A stretch of 64,000 nt of DNA from assembly GCA_030655315.1 (NCBI GenBank), contig JAURVT010000005.1, positions 1 to 64,000 on the forward strand, read 5' to 3'. Each line of letters starts with the position of its first letter. The stretch's first letter is position 1. Made by a program: the position numbers and the translations under genes. A model generated the notes under the pieces. The model was not told the origin of the DNA, ran no database searches, and saw only the letters and a program-made list of their open reading frames with translations. Shown one piece after another: positions 1 through 8,712 of the stretch. The stretch comes from Nocardioidaceae bacterium. Lineage in GTDB: Bacteria; Actinomycetota; Actinomycetes; Propionibacteriales; Nocardioidaceae.

Positions 1-1
1 C

Positions 2-2383
2 GGCGGTCCCCGTCCCGGCTCGGCGCCCGGCACCACGCCGCGTCCGCCGGCCGCCCGCGGCGGTGGCAGCAACGCCCGCCCCGGCAACAACCCGTTCTCG
101 TCGCGCCAGGGCATGCAGCGCCCCGGTCGCGGCACCGACTCCACCGCGCCCCCGGCGCGCGACCGCGAGGGCATGCCCCCGCGTCCGCCCGCCGCACGTG
201 GCGGTGACGCGGCCGCGCCGCGTCCCGGCGGCATGCCTCGCCCCAACCCGGCGATGATGCCCAAGCAGTCCTCGCCCGCCCTCGGTGGCGCGCCCGGTCG
301 CGGCGGGGCCCGTGGTGGCCCTCCGGGTCGCGGCGGTCCCGGTGGTGCCCGCGGTCGCGGTGCACCCGGTGGCGGCGGCGCTCCCGGCGCCGGTGCAGGT
401 GCGCCCGGGCGTCCCGGTGGCTTCGGCGGCCGCGGTCGTCCGGGAGCCCGTGGTGGCACGCAGGGTGCCTTCGGTCGCGCCGGAGGCCCGGTCCGCCGGG
501 GACGCAAGTCCAAGCGCGCGAAGCGCCAGGAGTTCGACCAGAGCGCACCGCCGCAGGCCGGTGGCGTCCGCGTCCGCAAGGGCGACGGCGCGTCGATCCG
601 TCTGCGTCGCGGCGCGTCGCTGACCGACCTCGCCGAGAAGATCGGCGCCGACCCGGCATCGCTGGTGCAGGTGCTGTTCGCCCTGGGCGAGATGGTCACC
701 GCGACCCAGTCGGTCAACGACGACACGCTGGCCATCATCGGCGAGGAGCTGGAGTACGACATCCAGGTCGTCTCGCCCGAGGAGGAGGACCGCGAGCTGC
801 TCGAGTCCTTCGACCTCGAGTTCGGCGAGGACGAGGGCGACGAGGCCGACCTCATCGCCCGTCCGCCGGTCGTCACGGTCATGGGTCACGTCGACCACGG
901 AAAGACCAAGCTCCTCGACGCGCTGCGTGACGCCAACGTGGTCGACAAGGAGGCCGGCGGCATCACCCAGACCATCGGTGCGTACCAGGTGCACACCGAG
1001 GTCGACGGCACGGACCGCGCGATCACCTTCATCGACACCCCCGGTCACGAGGCGTTCACCGCCATGCGTGCCCGTGGTGCGCAGGCCACCGACATCGCGG
1101 TGCTGGTCGTCGCGGCCGACGACGGCGTCATGCCGCAGACGGTCGAGGCGCTCAACCACGCCCTGGCGGCCAACGTGCCCGTCGTGGTGGCGGTCAACAA
1201 GATCGACAAGGAGGGCGCCGACCCGACCAAGGTGCGCGGACAGCTCACCGAGTACGGCCTGGTGCCCGAGGAGTACGGCGGCACGACGATGTTCATCGAC
1301 GTGTCGGCGCGCGAGAAGCTGAACCTCGACGGTCTGCTCGAGGGCATCGTCCTCACCGCGGACGCGTCGCTCGACCTGCGGGCCAACCCGACGCAGAACG
1401 CCGAGGGTCTCGCGATCGAGGGCCACCTCGACCGTGGACGTGGCCCCGTGGCCACCGTCCTCGTCCAGCGCGGCACGCTGCGCGTCGGCGACTCGATCGT
1501 CGCGGGCCCGGCCTACGGCCGTGTCCGTGCGCTGCTCGACGAGCACGGCAACAATGTCGAGGAGGCCATGCCGGCCCGCCCGGTGCTGGTGCTCGGCCTG
1601 TCGGCCGTGCCCGGTGCGGGTGACAACTTCATGGTCGTCGCCGACGACCGCGTGGCCCGTCAGGTCGCCGAGAAGCGTGATGCCCGCGAGCGCACGGCCG
1701 CCCTGGCCAAGCGCACGAGCCGTCGCACGCTCGAGGACTTCATGGAGAACATGTCCAAGGGCGCCAACAACGAGCTGCTCCTCATCCTCAAGGGTGACGG
1801 TTCGGGCTCGGTCGAGGCACTCGAGGACGCGCTCGCCAAGATCGATGTCGGCGACGACGTCAACCTGCGGGTCATCGACCGCGGTGTCGGTGCGATCACC
1901 GAGACCAACGTCGACCTCGCCGCGGCGTCGGACGCGATCATCATCGGGTTCAACGTCCGGGGCCAGGGCAAGGCCGCCGAGCTCGCCGACCGCGAGGGCG
2001 TCGAGATCCGGTACTACTCGGTGATCTACCAGGCCATCGAGGAGATCGAGGCTGCGCTCAAGGGCATGCTCAAGCCGATCTACGAGGAGGCCCAGCTGGG
2101 CACCGCGCAGATCCGTCAGATCTTCCGGTCGTCCAAGATCGGCAACATCGCGGGCTGCATGGTCATGTCGGGCACGATCAAGCGGAACTCCAAGGCGCGG
2201 CTGCTGCGCGACGGCAACGTCGTCGCGGACAACCTCGACCTGTCGAGCCTGCGACGCGAGAAGGACGACGCGAGCGAGGTCCGCGAGGGCTTCGAGTGCG
2301 GTCTGACGCTCCGCGGGTTCAACGACATCAAGATCGACGACGTCGTCGAGACCTTCGAGCTGCGCGAGGTCCCGCGCAGCTGA
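2..2383 (+). CDS. infB: Translation initiation factor IF-2 (5' end outside window)
   Basis: This GTPase delivers initiator fMet-tRNA to the 30S subunit and promotes subunit joining. The reading frame is open from base 2, so the start codon lies upstream of the window. The first roughly 170 codons are Gly/Arg/Pro/Ala-rich low complexity, typical of the long N-terminal linker of actinobacterial IF-2. They are followed by a basic patch, the IF2_N-like segment and the G domain: P-loop GHVDHGKT (bases 884-907), then DTPGH and NKID. IF-2 domains II, III and the C-terminal fMet-tRNA-binding region follow, ending in a TGA at 2381-2383. A strong hairpin directly after the stop suggests that transcription partly ends before rbfA. 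Identification is secure; only the N terminus is missing. Confidence 0.98.
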   Translation, partial: GGPRPGSAPGTTPRPPAARGGGSNARPGNNPFSSRQGMQRPGRGTDSTAPPARDREGMPPRPPAARGGDAAAPRPGGMPRPNPAMMPKQSSPALGGAPGRGGARGGPPGRGGPGGARGRGAPGGGGAPGAGAGAPGRPGGFGGRGRPGARGGTQGAFGRAGGPVRRGRKSKRAKRQEFDQSAPPQAGGVRVRKGDGASIRLRRGASLTDLAEKIGADPASLVQVLFALGEMVTATQSVNDDTLAIIGEELEYDIQVVSPEEEDRELLESFDLEFGEDEGDEADLIARPPVVTVMGHVDHGKTKLLDALRDANVVDKEAGGITQTIGAYQVHTEVDGTDRAITFIDTPGHEAFTAMRARGAQATDIAVLVVAADDGVMPQTVEALNHALAANVPVVVAVNKIDKEGADPTKVRGQLTEYGLVPEEYGGTTMFIDVSAREKLNLDGLLEGIVLTADASLDLRANPTQNAEGLAIEGHLDRGRGPVATVLVQRGTLRVGDSIVAGPAYGRVRALLDEHGNNVEEAMPARPVLVLGLSAVPGAGDNFMVVADDRVARQVAEKRDARERTAALAKRTSRRTLEDFMENMSKGANNELLLILKGDGSGSVEALEDALAKIDVGDDVNLRVIDRGVGAITETNVDLAAASDAIIIGFNVRGQGKAAELADREGVEIRYYSVIYQAIEEIEAALKGMLKPIYEEAQLGTAQIRQIFRSSKIGNIAGCMVMSGTIKRNSKARLLRDGNVVADNLDLSSLRREKDDASEVREGFECGLTLRGFNDIKIDDVVETFELREVPRS

Positions 2384-2401
2384 CGGTGACGATCTGGTGG
2401 G

Positions 2402-2434
2402 ACGGGCGGTCGGTCATGGCGACCGGCCGCCCGT
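2402..2434 (+). terminator. Hairpin between infB and rbfA, probable terminator
   Basis: A 14-bp stem (2402-2415 pairs with 2421-2434, with one G-U pair) closes a 5-nt loop 18 nt after the infB stop. There is no clear T-run, which is common for actinobacterial terminators. It could also only attenuate, because rbfA follows in the same direction. Confidence 0.55.
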
Positions 2435-2479
2435 TCCGCGTCCGGCACGACAAGCACGAGAACAAGGAGCAGGACCCCC

Positions 2480-2950
2480 ATGGCATCACCCCGCGTGCGC
2501 AAGGTGGCCGACCGGATCAAGGTCGTCGTCGCCCAGATGCTCGAGCACCGCATCAAGGACCCCCGTCTGGGGTTCGTCACCGTCACCGACGTCCGGGTCA
2601 CCGGCGACACCCAGCACGCCACGGTGTTCTACACCGTGATGGGTGACCAGGAGGCGATCGACGGCACCGGCGCCGCGCTCGTCAGCGCGACCGGCATCAT
2701 CCGGTCCGAGGTGGGCAAGCAGCTCGGCACGCGCCACACGCCGTCGATCGAGTTCGTGCTCGACGCGGTGCCCGAGAACGCCCGCGCCATCGAGGACCTG
2801 CTCGCGCGGGCCCGCGAGTCCGACGCGGCCGTGGCCGCGGCGGCCGCCGGGGCCGTCCACGCCGGCGACCCCGACCCCTACCGGGTGCGCGACGCGGCCG
2901 AGGACGAGGCGGACGACACCGCCGACGACGAGAGCCGCCGCGCCGAGTGA
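2480..2950 (+). CDS. rbfA: 30S ribosome-binding factor A
   Basis: RbfA is a small KH-fold factor that binds the 30S subunit and assists late maturation of 16S rRNA. The 156-residue product begins [14 protein letters not shown] and carries the family pattern [18 protein letters not shown]. The C-terminal 40 residues are an acidic tail as in other actinobacterial RbfA proteins. The ATG follows a purine-rich AAGGAGCAGG ribosome-binding site. Its stop overlaps the truB start by 4 bases (GTGA), so the two are translationally coupled. The order infB-rbfA-truB is a conserved translation cluster. Confidence 0.96.
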   Translation: MASPRVRKVADRIKVVVAQMLEHRIKDPRLGFVTVTDVRVTGDTQHATVFYTVMGDQEAIDGTGAALVSATGIIRSEVGKQLGTRHTPSIEFVLDAVPENARAIEDLLARARESDAAVAAAAAGAVHAGDPDPYRVRDAAEDEADDTADDESRRAE

Positions 2951-3834
2951 GCGACGCCCCCGCCTCCGGGCTCGTCGTCGTCGACAAGCCCGGGGGATGG
3001 ACCTCGCACGACGTCGTCGGCCGCACCCGTCGTCTCGCCGGCACCCGCAAGGTCGGCCACGCCGGCACGCTCGACCCGATGGCCACCGGTGTGCTGGTGC
3101 TCGGTGTCAACCGGGCCACCCGCCTGCTCGGCCACCTGACGCTCGCCGACAAGGACTACGAGGCCACCGTCCGTCTCGGCCAGGTGACCACCACCGACGA
3201 CGCCGAGGGCGAGCTGGTCCGGTCCACGTCGGCGTCCGGCCTCGACGATGCCCGGGTGGCCGCCGCGGCCCTGGCCCACGTCGGCGACATCTCCCAGGTG
3301 CCGTCGTCGGTCTCGGCGGTCAAGATCGACGGCCGGCGGGCCTACGCGCGCGTCCGCGACGGCGAGACCGTCGAGATCCCGCCCCGCGACGTCCACGTCG
3401 CCCGGTTCGACGTGGGGCCGCTGCGGCCGGCCGACGTCGACGGGTGCATCGACCTCGACGTGCGCGTCACCTGCTCCTCGGGCACCTACGTCCGGGCCCT
3501 GGCCCGCGACCTCGGCGAGGACCTCGGCGTCGGCGGCCACCTGACCGCCCTGCGCCGCACCCGCGTCGGGGGCTTCGGCCTCGACGTCGCCCGCACCCTC
3601 GACGAGCTGGCCGTCTCGTTCTCGATGGTCTCCATCGACGACGCCGCCCGCGCCGCCTTCCCCTCGCTCGACCTCGACGCCGACACCGCCCGCGACGTCC
3701 GCTTCGGCCGCCCGCTGCCCGGCCTCGACCTCGGAGCAACCGGCGCGGTGGCCGTGTTCGATGGTGCCGAGTTCCTGGCCCTCTACGAGCAGAGGGGCGC
3801 CGACGCGCGTCCCGTGGCGGTCTTCGTCGGCTGA
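2947..3834 (+). CDS. truB: tRNA pseudouridine(55) synthase
   Basis: TruB isomerises U55 in the T loop of tRNAs to pseudouridine. The 295-residue product starts at a GTG overlapping the rbfA stop. It shows the N-terminal [12 protein letters not shown] motif, the [16 protein letters not shown] motif with the catalytic Asp in GTLDP, and the later [15 protein letters not shown] motif, all diagnostic for TruB. A textbook rho-independent terminator lies about 85 nt after the stop, so this gene ends the rbfA-truB unit. Confidence 0.97.
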   Translation: MSDAPASGLVVVDKPGGWTSHDVVGRTRRLAGTRKVGHAGTLDPMATGVLVLGVNRATRLLGHLTLADKDYEATVRLGQVTTTDDAEGELVRSTSASGLDDARVAAAALAHVGDISQVPSSVSAVKIDGRRAYARVRDGETVEIPPRDVHVARFDVGPLRPADVDGCIDLDVRVTCSSGTYVRALARDLGEDLGVGGHLTALRRTRVGGFGLDVARTLDELAVSFSMVSIDDAARAAFPSLDLDADTARDVRFGRPLPGLDLGATGAVAVFDGAEFLALYEQRGADARPVAVFVG

Positions 3835-3917
3835 GGGGTGAGGTGCTCCTGGCTGGTGGTTCGTCGGGGTGCTGCCTGGCGGCTACGGGCCGGGGGCGGT
3901 CCGCGGCGGTTGGGGTC

Positions 3918-3941
3918 GCGGCCGGGTGTGGGCCGCCTTTT
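3918..3941 (+). terminator. Rho-independent terminator after truB
   Basis: GCGGCC (3918-3923) pairs with GGCCGC (3931-3936) around a 7-nt loop and is followed by CTTTT. This is one of the few T-tailed terminators in this GC-rich window. It separates truB from the downstream LexA-controlled gene. Confidence 0.65.
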
Positions 3942-3997
3942 GCGCCGTCCACAGATGGGCGCAATGCCCTTTCCTGGCCCTCCCGATCTTGGTAGAA

Positions 3998-4013
3998 TCG
4001 AGCATACGTTCGA
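3998..4013. promoter_or_regulatory. LexA (SOS) box upstream of the first DUF222/HNH gene
   Basis: TCGAGCATACGTTCGA is a near-perfect match to the actinobacterial SOS box TCGAAC-N4-GTTCGA (only A to G at position 5 of the left arm). It overlaps a TAGAAT hexamer (3993-3998) that could serve as the -10 element, so bound LexA would block transcription of the gene starting at 4031. Confidence 0.75.
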
Positions 4014-4030
4014 CTCACCGAGGACTCCTG

Positions 4031-5347
4031 ATGACGGCCTCCGCTCTCCCGCTAACCGAGCACCCCGCGTTCGCGGTGCTCGACGCGGTCGAGGGCGCGC
4101 TGGCCGGCACGAACCTGTCGGTCTACGACGGGTTGTCGGCCGAGGACGCGGTGACCCTCGCGGGTCGGTGGAGCCGGGTGAACTCCCGCGTGGCCGCGCA
4201 TGCGATGGCCGCGACACGTTCGGTGGACCGGTCGGGGGCTGCCAGGAAGGCCGGCTCCTCCTCGACGGGGTCGCTGCTGGCGAGCCAGTTCGGTGGTGAC
4301 CGCCACGCGGCCGCCCGTGACGTTCACCTGGGCCGGGCGCTGGAGAGGGCGTCGCTGACCGAGCAGGCCCTGGCGGACGGGCTGATCTCCAAGGAGCAGG
4401 CCCGGCTGATCGCCCGGACCATCGGGATCCTGCCCGACGAGATTCCGGCTGAGACGCGCGAGAAGTGCGAGCGGGCGCTGATCGAGGACGCGAAGACGTT
4501 GACGATGCGGGACCTGCAGCACCGCGCGGACCGGATCACCAACCTGTTCAAGCCGGTCGAGCAGGTCGATGTGGACGAGGGCCGGACGGTCGAGGACCGG
4601 GAGCGTCTGGCGTACGAGCGGTCAGAGCTCTGGATGAAGGACGACCAGGACGGGACGTTCTTCGGCCGTTTCCGGATCCCTGCGGCACAGGCGGCCGCGT
4701 TGAGGAACGTCCTGGACGGGTTCTCGGCGCCGCGCCGCCGGCATGTCGATGACGGCCAGGGCGACGCCGACCTGACCTACCCCCAGCGCCAGGGACGTGC
4801 GCTCGTGGCACTGGTCGACCATCTGCCCACCGACGGGTTGCCCGACGCCGGCGGGTCCGGGATGACCGTGACGGTGAATCTGGACCTGCAGCAGCTGATC
4901 GACGGCATCGGCACGGCGACCACCTCCACCGGGCAGCGGATGTCCGCCTCCCAGGTCCGTCGGCACGCCTGCCGGGTCGGGATCGTCCCTCAGGTCCTCG
5001 GCGGCCAGTCCCTCCCGCTGGACCTGGGCCGCAAGCAGCGACTGTTCAGTCCGGCCCAGCGGGTCGCTCTGGCGCACCGGGACCGGGGGTGCGCGATGCC
5101 GGACTGCGACCGGCCGCCGTCGTGGTGCGAGGCCCACCACGCGCGGGAAGCCTGGGCCCACGGCGGGGCCACGGATCTGGAGGACGGCGTCCTGCTGTGC
5201 GCGTTCCACCACCGGATGATTCACGAGGACGACTGGGTCATCACCTTCGACACCGAGGACCGACGGCCGGCATTCATCCCACCGGCACGCCTCGACCCTC
5301 ACCGACGACCACGGGCCGGCACGAGATACCGACCGAGGCGGACGTGA
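4031..5347 (+). CDS. DUF222 / HNH endonuclease-domain protein (13E12-type), LexA-box controlled
   Basis: The product has 438 residues. An all-helical N-terminal DUF222 region comprises about 330 residues and the C-terminal HNH motif reads CDRPPSWCEAHH...LLCAFHH. Members of this 13E12-like family are multicopy in actinobacteria; their biological target is unknown, and DNA cleavage is inferred from the HNH fold. The ATG at 4031 was preferred over an in-frame start at 3869 because it follows GAGGA and the LexA box at 3998-4013, and the product then begins with typical family sequence. A second, divergent member lies at 23864. SOS control fits the known LexA regulation of mycobacterial 13E12 repeat genes. 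Confidence 0.9.
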   Translation: MTASALPLTEHPAFAVLDAVEGALAGTNLSVYDGLSAEDAVTLAGRWSRVNSRVAAHAMAATRSVDRSGAARKAGSSSTGSLLASQFGGDRHAAARDVHLGRALERASLTEQALADGLISKEQARLIARTIGILPDEIPAETREKCERALIEDAKTLTMRDLQHRADRITNLFKPVEQVDVDEGRTVEDRERLAYERSELWMKDDQDGTFFGRFRIPAAQAAALRNVLDGFSAPRRRHVDDGQGDADLTYPQRQGRALVALVDHLPTDGLPDAGGSGMTVTVNLDLQQLIDGIGTATTSTGQRMSASQVRRHACRVGIVPQVLGGQSLPLDLGRKQRLFSPAQRVALAHRDRGCAMPDCDRPPSWCEAHHAREAWAHGGATDLEDGVLLCAFHHRMIHEDDWVITFDTEDRRPAFIPPARLDPHRRPRAGTRYRPRRT

Positions 5348-5354
5348 GACCCCC

Positions 5355-5360
5355 TAGGCT
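5355..5360 (+). promoter_or_regulatory. -10 element TAGGCT giving a leaderless start
   Basis: TAGGCT lies 7 nt before the ATG at 5368, so the transcription start would coincide with the start codon. The same TANNNT plus 6-7 nt arrangement recurs before many genes in this window. Confidence 0.55.
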
Positions 5361-5367
5361 CGGGGGC

Positions 5368-6618
5368 ATGCCGCTGCGCCGCAAGAACCGCCGCCGGATC
5401 CGGACGCTCGTGCGCCGCGCGCTCGTCGCGCTGCTCGCCGCCCAGGTGGGGGTGGTGGCGGGGCTGATCAGCGTGGACAACTACCGCAAGCGGATCAAGC
5501 CCCACTCGGTCGACTTCCCGCGCACCGAGCCGAACGACCTGCCGGTGGGGGAGTCCGTGGCGCGGGTCTACACGTACGGCGAGGACGTCTACGCCGACAT
5601 GATCGCCGCGATCCGTGGCGCTCGGCGGCGGGTGCTGTTCGAGTCGTACATCGTCAAGAACGACGCCACCGGGCGGGCCTTCAAGCGGGCGCTGGAGGAG
5701 GCGTCACGGCGTGGGGTCGAGGTGTTCATCGTCTACGACGGGTTCGCCAACCTCGTCGTCTCGCCGTCGTTCTTCGACTTCTCCGGGCGCATCCACGTGC
5801 TGAAGTACCCGGTGTTCCGGCCGGGCATCCTGCTGCTCGACGTGCGCAAGTCCGGCCGCGACCACCGCAAGCTGCTCGTCGTCGACGGCGAGGTCGGCTT
5901 CGTCGGGGGCTACAACGTGGGCCACCTCTACGCCACCGAGTGGCGCGACACCCACGTGCGGATCGAGGGGCCGTCGGCATGGGAGCTGGAGAACGCCTTC
6001 GTCGACTTCTGGAACGCGCACCGCCGCGAGGACCAGCCCGAGCTGCAGGACGAGGGCACCTCGTCCTGGGAGCCGAGGATGCGGGTGCACCGCAACGCGC
6101 CCTCGCAGCTGGTCTACCCGATCCGCGGGATGTACCTCGAGGCCATCGACCGGGCCCGCGACCACATCTGGATCACCCAGGCCTACTTCATCCCCGACCG
6201 CGCGATCCTCGACGCGCTGCTCGCCGCGGCGGCGCGTGGCGTCGACGTCCGCCTGCTGGTGCCCGAGACGTCGAACCACGTGGTCGCCGACTGGCTGTCG
6301 CGCGGGTTCTACTCGGCGATGCTGCGCGGCGGGGTCAGCCTGTGGCTGTTCCAGGACGCGATGGTCCACGCCAAGACCGCCACCATCGACGGGCAGTGGA
6401 GCACGATCGGCACCGCCAACATCGACCGGCTGAGCCTCACCGGCAACTACGAGGTCAACGTCGAGATCCACGACGACGGGGTGGCCGCGCACCTGGAGCG
6501 GATCTTCGAGAACGACCTCACCAACGCCCGCCGGCTGCCGGCCCAGGAGTGGCACGACCGGACCGTGGTGGCGCGCTTCAGCGAGGCCGTCCTGGCGCCC
6601 CTGCGCCCGCTGCTCTGA
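5368..6618 (+). CDS. Membrane-anchored phospholipase D family protein (cardiolipin synthase-like)
   Basis: This 416-residue protein has a basic N terminus, one transmembrane segment (about residues 15-32), and two phospholipase-D catalytic motifs. The first is HRKLLVVDG (HxKxxxxD) and the second is VHAKTATIDG followed by GTANID. Two HKD motifs on one chain form the composite active site of cardiolipin synthases and related phosphatidyltransferases. The likely role is membrane phospholipid transphosphatidylation or hydrolysis at the outer face of the membrane. The ATG at 5368 was chosen over longer in-frame options because it begins a plausible membrane anchor and sits 7 nt after a -10 hexamer. 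The exact substrate cannot be read from sequence. Confidence 0.85.
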   Translation: MPLRRKNRRRIRTLVRRALVALLAAQVGVVAGLISVDNYRKRIKPHSVDFPRTEPNDLPVGESVARVYTYGEDVYADMIAAIRGARRRVLFESYIVKNDATGRAFKRALEEASRRGVEVFIVYDGFANLVVSPSFFDFSGRIHVLKYPVFRPGILLLDVRKSGRDHRKLLVVDGEVGFVGGYNVGHLYATEWRDTHVRIEGPSAWELENAFVDFWNAHRREDQPELQDEGTSSWEPRMRVHRNAPSQLVYPIRGMYLEAIDRARDHIWITQAYFIPDRAILDALLAAAARGVDVRLLVPETSNHVVADWLSRGFYSAMLRGGVSLWLFQDAMVHAKTATIDGQWSTIGTANIDRLSLTGNYEVNVEIHDDGVAAHLERIFENDLTNARRLPAQEWHDRTVVARFSEAVLAPLRPLL

Positions 6619-6632
6619 GCGCGCGGAGCAGA

Positions 6633-6646
6633 TGAGAGGCCTCTCA
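6633..6646. repeat. Perfect 14-bp palindrome before the secreted repeat protein
   Basis: TGAGAGGCCTCTCA is a perfect palindrome that overlaps the first of the tandem 11-nt repeats starting at 6642. It may be part of the operator, or coincidental. Confidence 0.4.
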
Positions 6647-6685
6647 CGGCGGTCTCACGGCCGACTCACCGGGCCCCACCAGAGT
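6642..6685 (+). promoter_or_regulatory. Three 11-nt direct repeats plus -10 hexamer (OmpR-type operator)
   Basis: The units TCTCACGGCGG (6642-6652), TCTCACGGCCG (6653-6663) and ACTCACCGGGC (6664-6674) are followed after 5 nt by CAGAGT (6680-6685). OmpR/PhoB-family regulators typically bind direct repeats with about one helical turn of spacing next to the -35 region. An equivalent arrangement occurs on the minus strand at 11294-11251, upstream of the response-regulator operon. Confidence 0.6.
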
Positions 6686-6729
6686 CAGGGGTGTCAGCAG
6701 GACCGACACCCTCACCCCTAGGAGCCACC

Positions 6730-7125
6730 ATGAACCGCCACGTCCGCACCGGGATCGTCACCCTCGCCGCCACCGTCAGCCTCGGAGCCATCGGCTTCGG
6801 CGCCGCGAGCGTCGCCAACGCCGACGCCGGCGACACCGCCGTCAAGCGCGAGGACACCAGCAGCGTCTGGGTCGCCGACACCGACGACGACCTCGACGAC
6901 CTCGACGACACCCCCACCAGCAACACCCGCGGCGAGCAGCCCACCGCCAACACCGCGCCGACCAACAACACGCGCGACGAGAACCCCACCCAGAACACCG
7001 CCAACACGGTGGACGACCCGACCCAGAACACCGCGAACACGGTCGACGACCCCACCCAGAACACCGCGCAGACGGCCGACCAGCCGACCCAGAACACCGC
7101 CGACACCGCTGACACCGGCCGCTGA
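6730..7125 (+). CDS. Small secreted Asp/Thr/Asn-rich repeat protein
   Basis: The 131-residue product has a Sec-type signal peptide (basic MNRHVR, hydrophobic core, then ANADA near residue 30). An Asp-rich stretch (DTDDDLDDLDD) follows, and then about five degenerate repeats of the pattern DDPTQNTANTV. No enzymatic domain is visible and no family is recognised. The ATG follows TAGGAG. The stop lies 2 nt before the kinase gene, so the two are almost certainly co-translated. An exported, low-complexity, possibly cell-wall or cation-interacting partner of the kinase system is the best inference. The upstream 11-nt repeats suggest control by an OmpR-type regulator. Confidence 0.8.
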   Translation: MNRHVRTGIVTLAATVSLGAIGFGAASVANADAGDTAVKREDTSSVWVADTDDDLDDLDDTPTSNTRGEQPTANTAPTNNTRDENPTQNTANTVDDPTQNTANTVDDPTQNTAQTADQPTQNTADTADTGR

Positions 7126-7127
7126 GC

Positions 7128-8015
7128 ATGAGCGAGCCGGCCACCTGGGGGCTCCGGCACGGTGACGACATCGTGCCGGGGCTCACCGCCCTCAAGAGCG
7201 TCGGCGGCGGCACCGCCTTCGAGGCGTGGGTCGCCTTCGACGAGCGGCTCTACGCGCCGGTCGTCGTCAAGGTCGTCCGCCCCGACCAGATCGACGACGC
7301 GTCCACGCTGGCCGGTCTCGACCGCGAGATCGACGTGCTCGCCCGGGCCGCGCACCCCGCGATCGTCCGGGCCTTCTCCCACCAGCGACGCGACACCACC
7401 GACCGGCCCCACGTGGTGCTGGAGAACATCGACGGACCGAGCCTCTCGCAGCTGCTGCGCCGGCACGGCCCGCTGCCGCTCGAGCAGCTGCTGCCGCTCG
7501 CGATCGAGCTCTGCTCGGCCCTGCACCACCTGCGACGGGTCGGCCTGACGCACCTGGACGTCAAGCCGTCCAACGTGATCATGGGTGCACCCGCCCGACT
7601 GATCGACCTCAGCGTCGCCCGCGACGTCACCGCCGCCCGCGCGCTCGACCACCCGATCGGCAGCGACGAGTACATGGCGCCCGAGCAGTGCGACCCGGTC
7701 GCCCACGGCGGCGTCGGGCCCGAGGCCGACATGTGGGGCCTCGGCGCCACGCTGTTCAAGGCCGTCGCCGGCTACCGCGCCTTCGACCGGGGCGACGCCT
7801 CCGCCGGGTCGGGCCCGGTGCGCTGGCCCCAGCTCGTCGACGCGCCGTACGCGCTGCCCGACGGGACGCCCGAGGTGCTCGACGAGCTCGTCATGGGCTG
7901 CCTCGACGCCGACCCCGCGGCCCGTCCGCTGCCGTCGACGTTCGCCGACCAGATGGAGCCCCTGATGGCGGCCCTGCCCAAGGCACGACTCTCCGGCTTC
8001 AAGATCAGCCTCTGA
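7128..8015 (+). CDS. Soluble Hanks-type serine/threonine protein kinase with altered DFG motif
   Basis: The 295-residue product consists almost entirely of a kinase fold with no transmembrane or PASTA region. Recognisable elements are a Gly-rich loop (VGGGTAFEA), the ATP Lys48 in VVVKVV, Glu67 of helix C, the catalytic loop HLDVKPSN (Asp144, Asn149) and an APE-equivalent MAPEQ. The metal-binding DFG is replaced by D160-L-S, which keeps the Asp. The ATG starts 2 nt after the stop of the secreted repeat protein. Reduced or specialised activity is possible but not provable from sequence. Substrates are unknown. Confidence 0.88.
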   Translation: MSEPATWGLRHGDDIVPGLTALKSVGGGTAFEAWVAFDERLYAPVVVKVVRPDQIDDASTLAGLDREIDVLARAAHPAIVRAFSHQRRDTTDRPHVVLENIDGPSLSQLLRRHGPLPLEQLLPLAIELCSALHHLRRVGLTHLDVKPSNVIMGAPARLIDLSVARDVTAARALDHPIGSDEYMAPEQCDPVAHGGVGPEADMWGLGATLFKAVAGYRAFDRGDASAGSGPVRWPQLVDAPYALPDGTPEVLDELVMGCLDADPAARPLPSTFADQMEPLMAALPKARLSGFKISL

Positions 8016-8042
8016 GCACGCGCCCGGCCAGGCACGTGCTCA
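8013..8042. terminator. Inverted repeat between convergent kinase and LysE-type genes
   Basis: TGAGCACG (8013-8020) pairs perfectly with CGTGCTCA (8035-8042) around a 14-nt loop. Its position between converging genes suits a bidirectional terminator, although no T-run is present. Confidence 0.4.
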
Positions 8043-8058
8043 CCGCACGAGGGTGCGA

Positions 8059-8694
8059 TCAGCGGTCGGCGAGCAGCACGACGCTGAGCGCCGTCAGGGC
8101 CACGCCGCTGCCGCCGGCGAGGACGCGCCGGGTGCGACGGCGCGCGAGGAACGACTCGACGGCGCCGACGGCGGCCTGCAGCAGGACGTACCAGATCACG
8201 ACCAGGCCGAGCATGGTCGCGGCGAGCACCACCGACCCGGCCGTCGGACCCAGTCCGCTGAGGTGGAACTGCGGGAACAGGGCGAGGTAGAACATCGCCA
8301 CCTTGGGGTTGAGCAGGTTGCTGGTCAGGCCCTGGCGGAAGGCTCGCGAGCGCGGCACCGCGACGGTGGCCGGGGCGACGGTCTCGTCCGCGGCCGGGCG
8401 ACGGCCGAGGCTCCACCACTCCCGGAGTGCGCCGACGCCGAGCCACAGCAGGTAGCAGGCGCCGGCCACGCGCAGCGCGGTGTAGGCGACCTCCGAGCTG
8501 CGCAGGACGGCCGTCAGGCCGAGGACCGCGACCGTGGCGAGCACCGCGTTGCCGACGACGATGCCGGCGGCCGTCGCCCGCGCCGAGCGCCGACCGCCCG
8601 ACGCGGCGTTGCGCACCATGATCGCCAGGTCGGGCCCGGGGAACACCAGGAGCAGCAGCACGGTGCCCACGAAGGGCAGGAGGTCGGTCAGCAC
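8059..8694 (-). CDS. LysE/RhtB-family amino-acid exporter
   Basis: This 211-residue integral membrane protein has about six hydrophobic segments. It carries the family hallmark near the N terminus (FPGPDLAIMVRNAASGG) and a central SNLLNPKVAMFYLALFPQF segment typical of RhtB-like transporters. Members export amino acids or their derivatives; the substrate cannot be predicted. The start is 18 nt after the response-regulator stop on the same strand, so it may be the last gene of the minus-strand unit that begins at 11244. Confidence 0.9.
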   Translation of the reverse strand: MLTDLLPFVGTVLLLLVFPGPDLAIMVRNAASGGRRSARATAAGIVVGNAVLATVAVLGLTAVLRSSEVAYTALRVAGACYLLWLGVGALREWWSLGRRPAADETVAPATVAVPRSRAFRQGLTSNLLNPKVAMFYLALFPQFHLSGLGPTAGSVVLAATMLGLVVIWYVLLQAAVGAVESFLARRRTRRVLAGGSGVALTALSVVLLADR

Positions 8695-8712
8695 CCTCCA
8701 GACGGTAGGCCC

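Noticed and set aside
113-620. The Gly/Arg/Pro-rich start of infB as an inserted repeat or collagen-like gene.
   Set aside because: Low-complexity linkers of this kind are normal at the N terminus of actinobacterial IF-2 and the frame is continuous.
2643-3995. A plus-strand frame of 450 codons over rbfA and truB.
   Set aside because: It overlaps two certain genes in another frame and is nearly all Arg, Pro and Ala.
4031-5347. The DUF222/HNH gene as a homing endonuclease in an intron or intein, or as a transposase.
   Set aside because: No interrupted host gene, intein splice motif, terminal inverted repeats or target duplication is visible.
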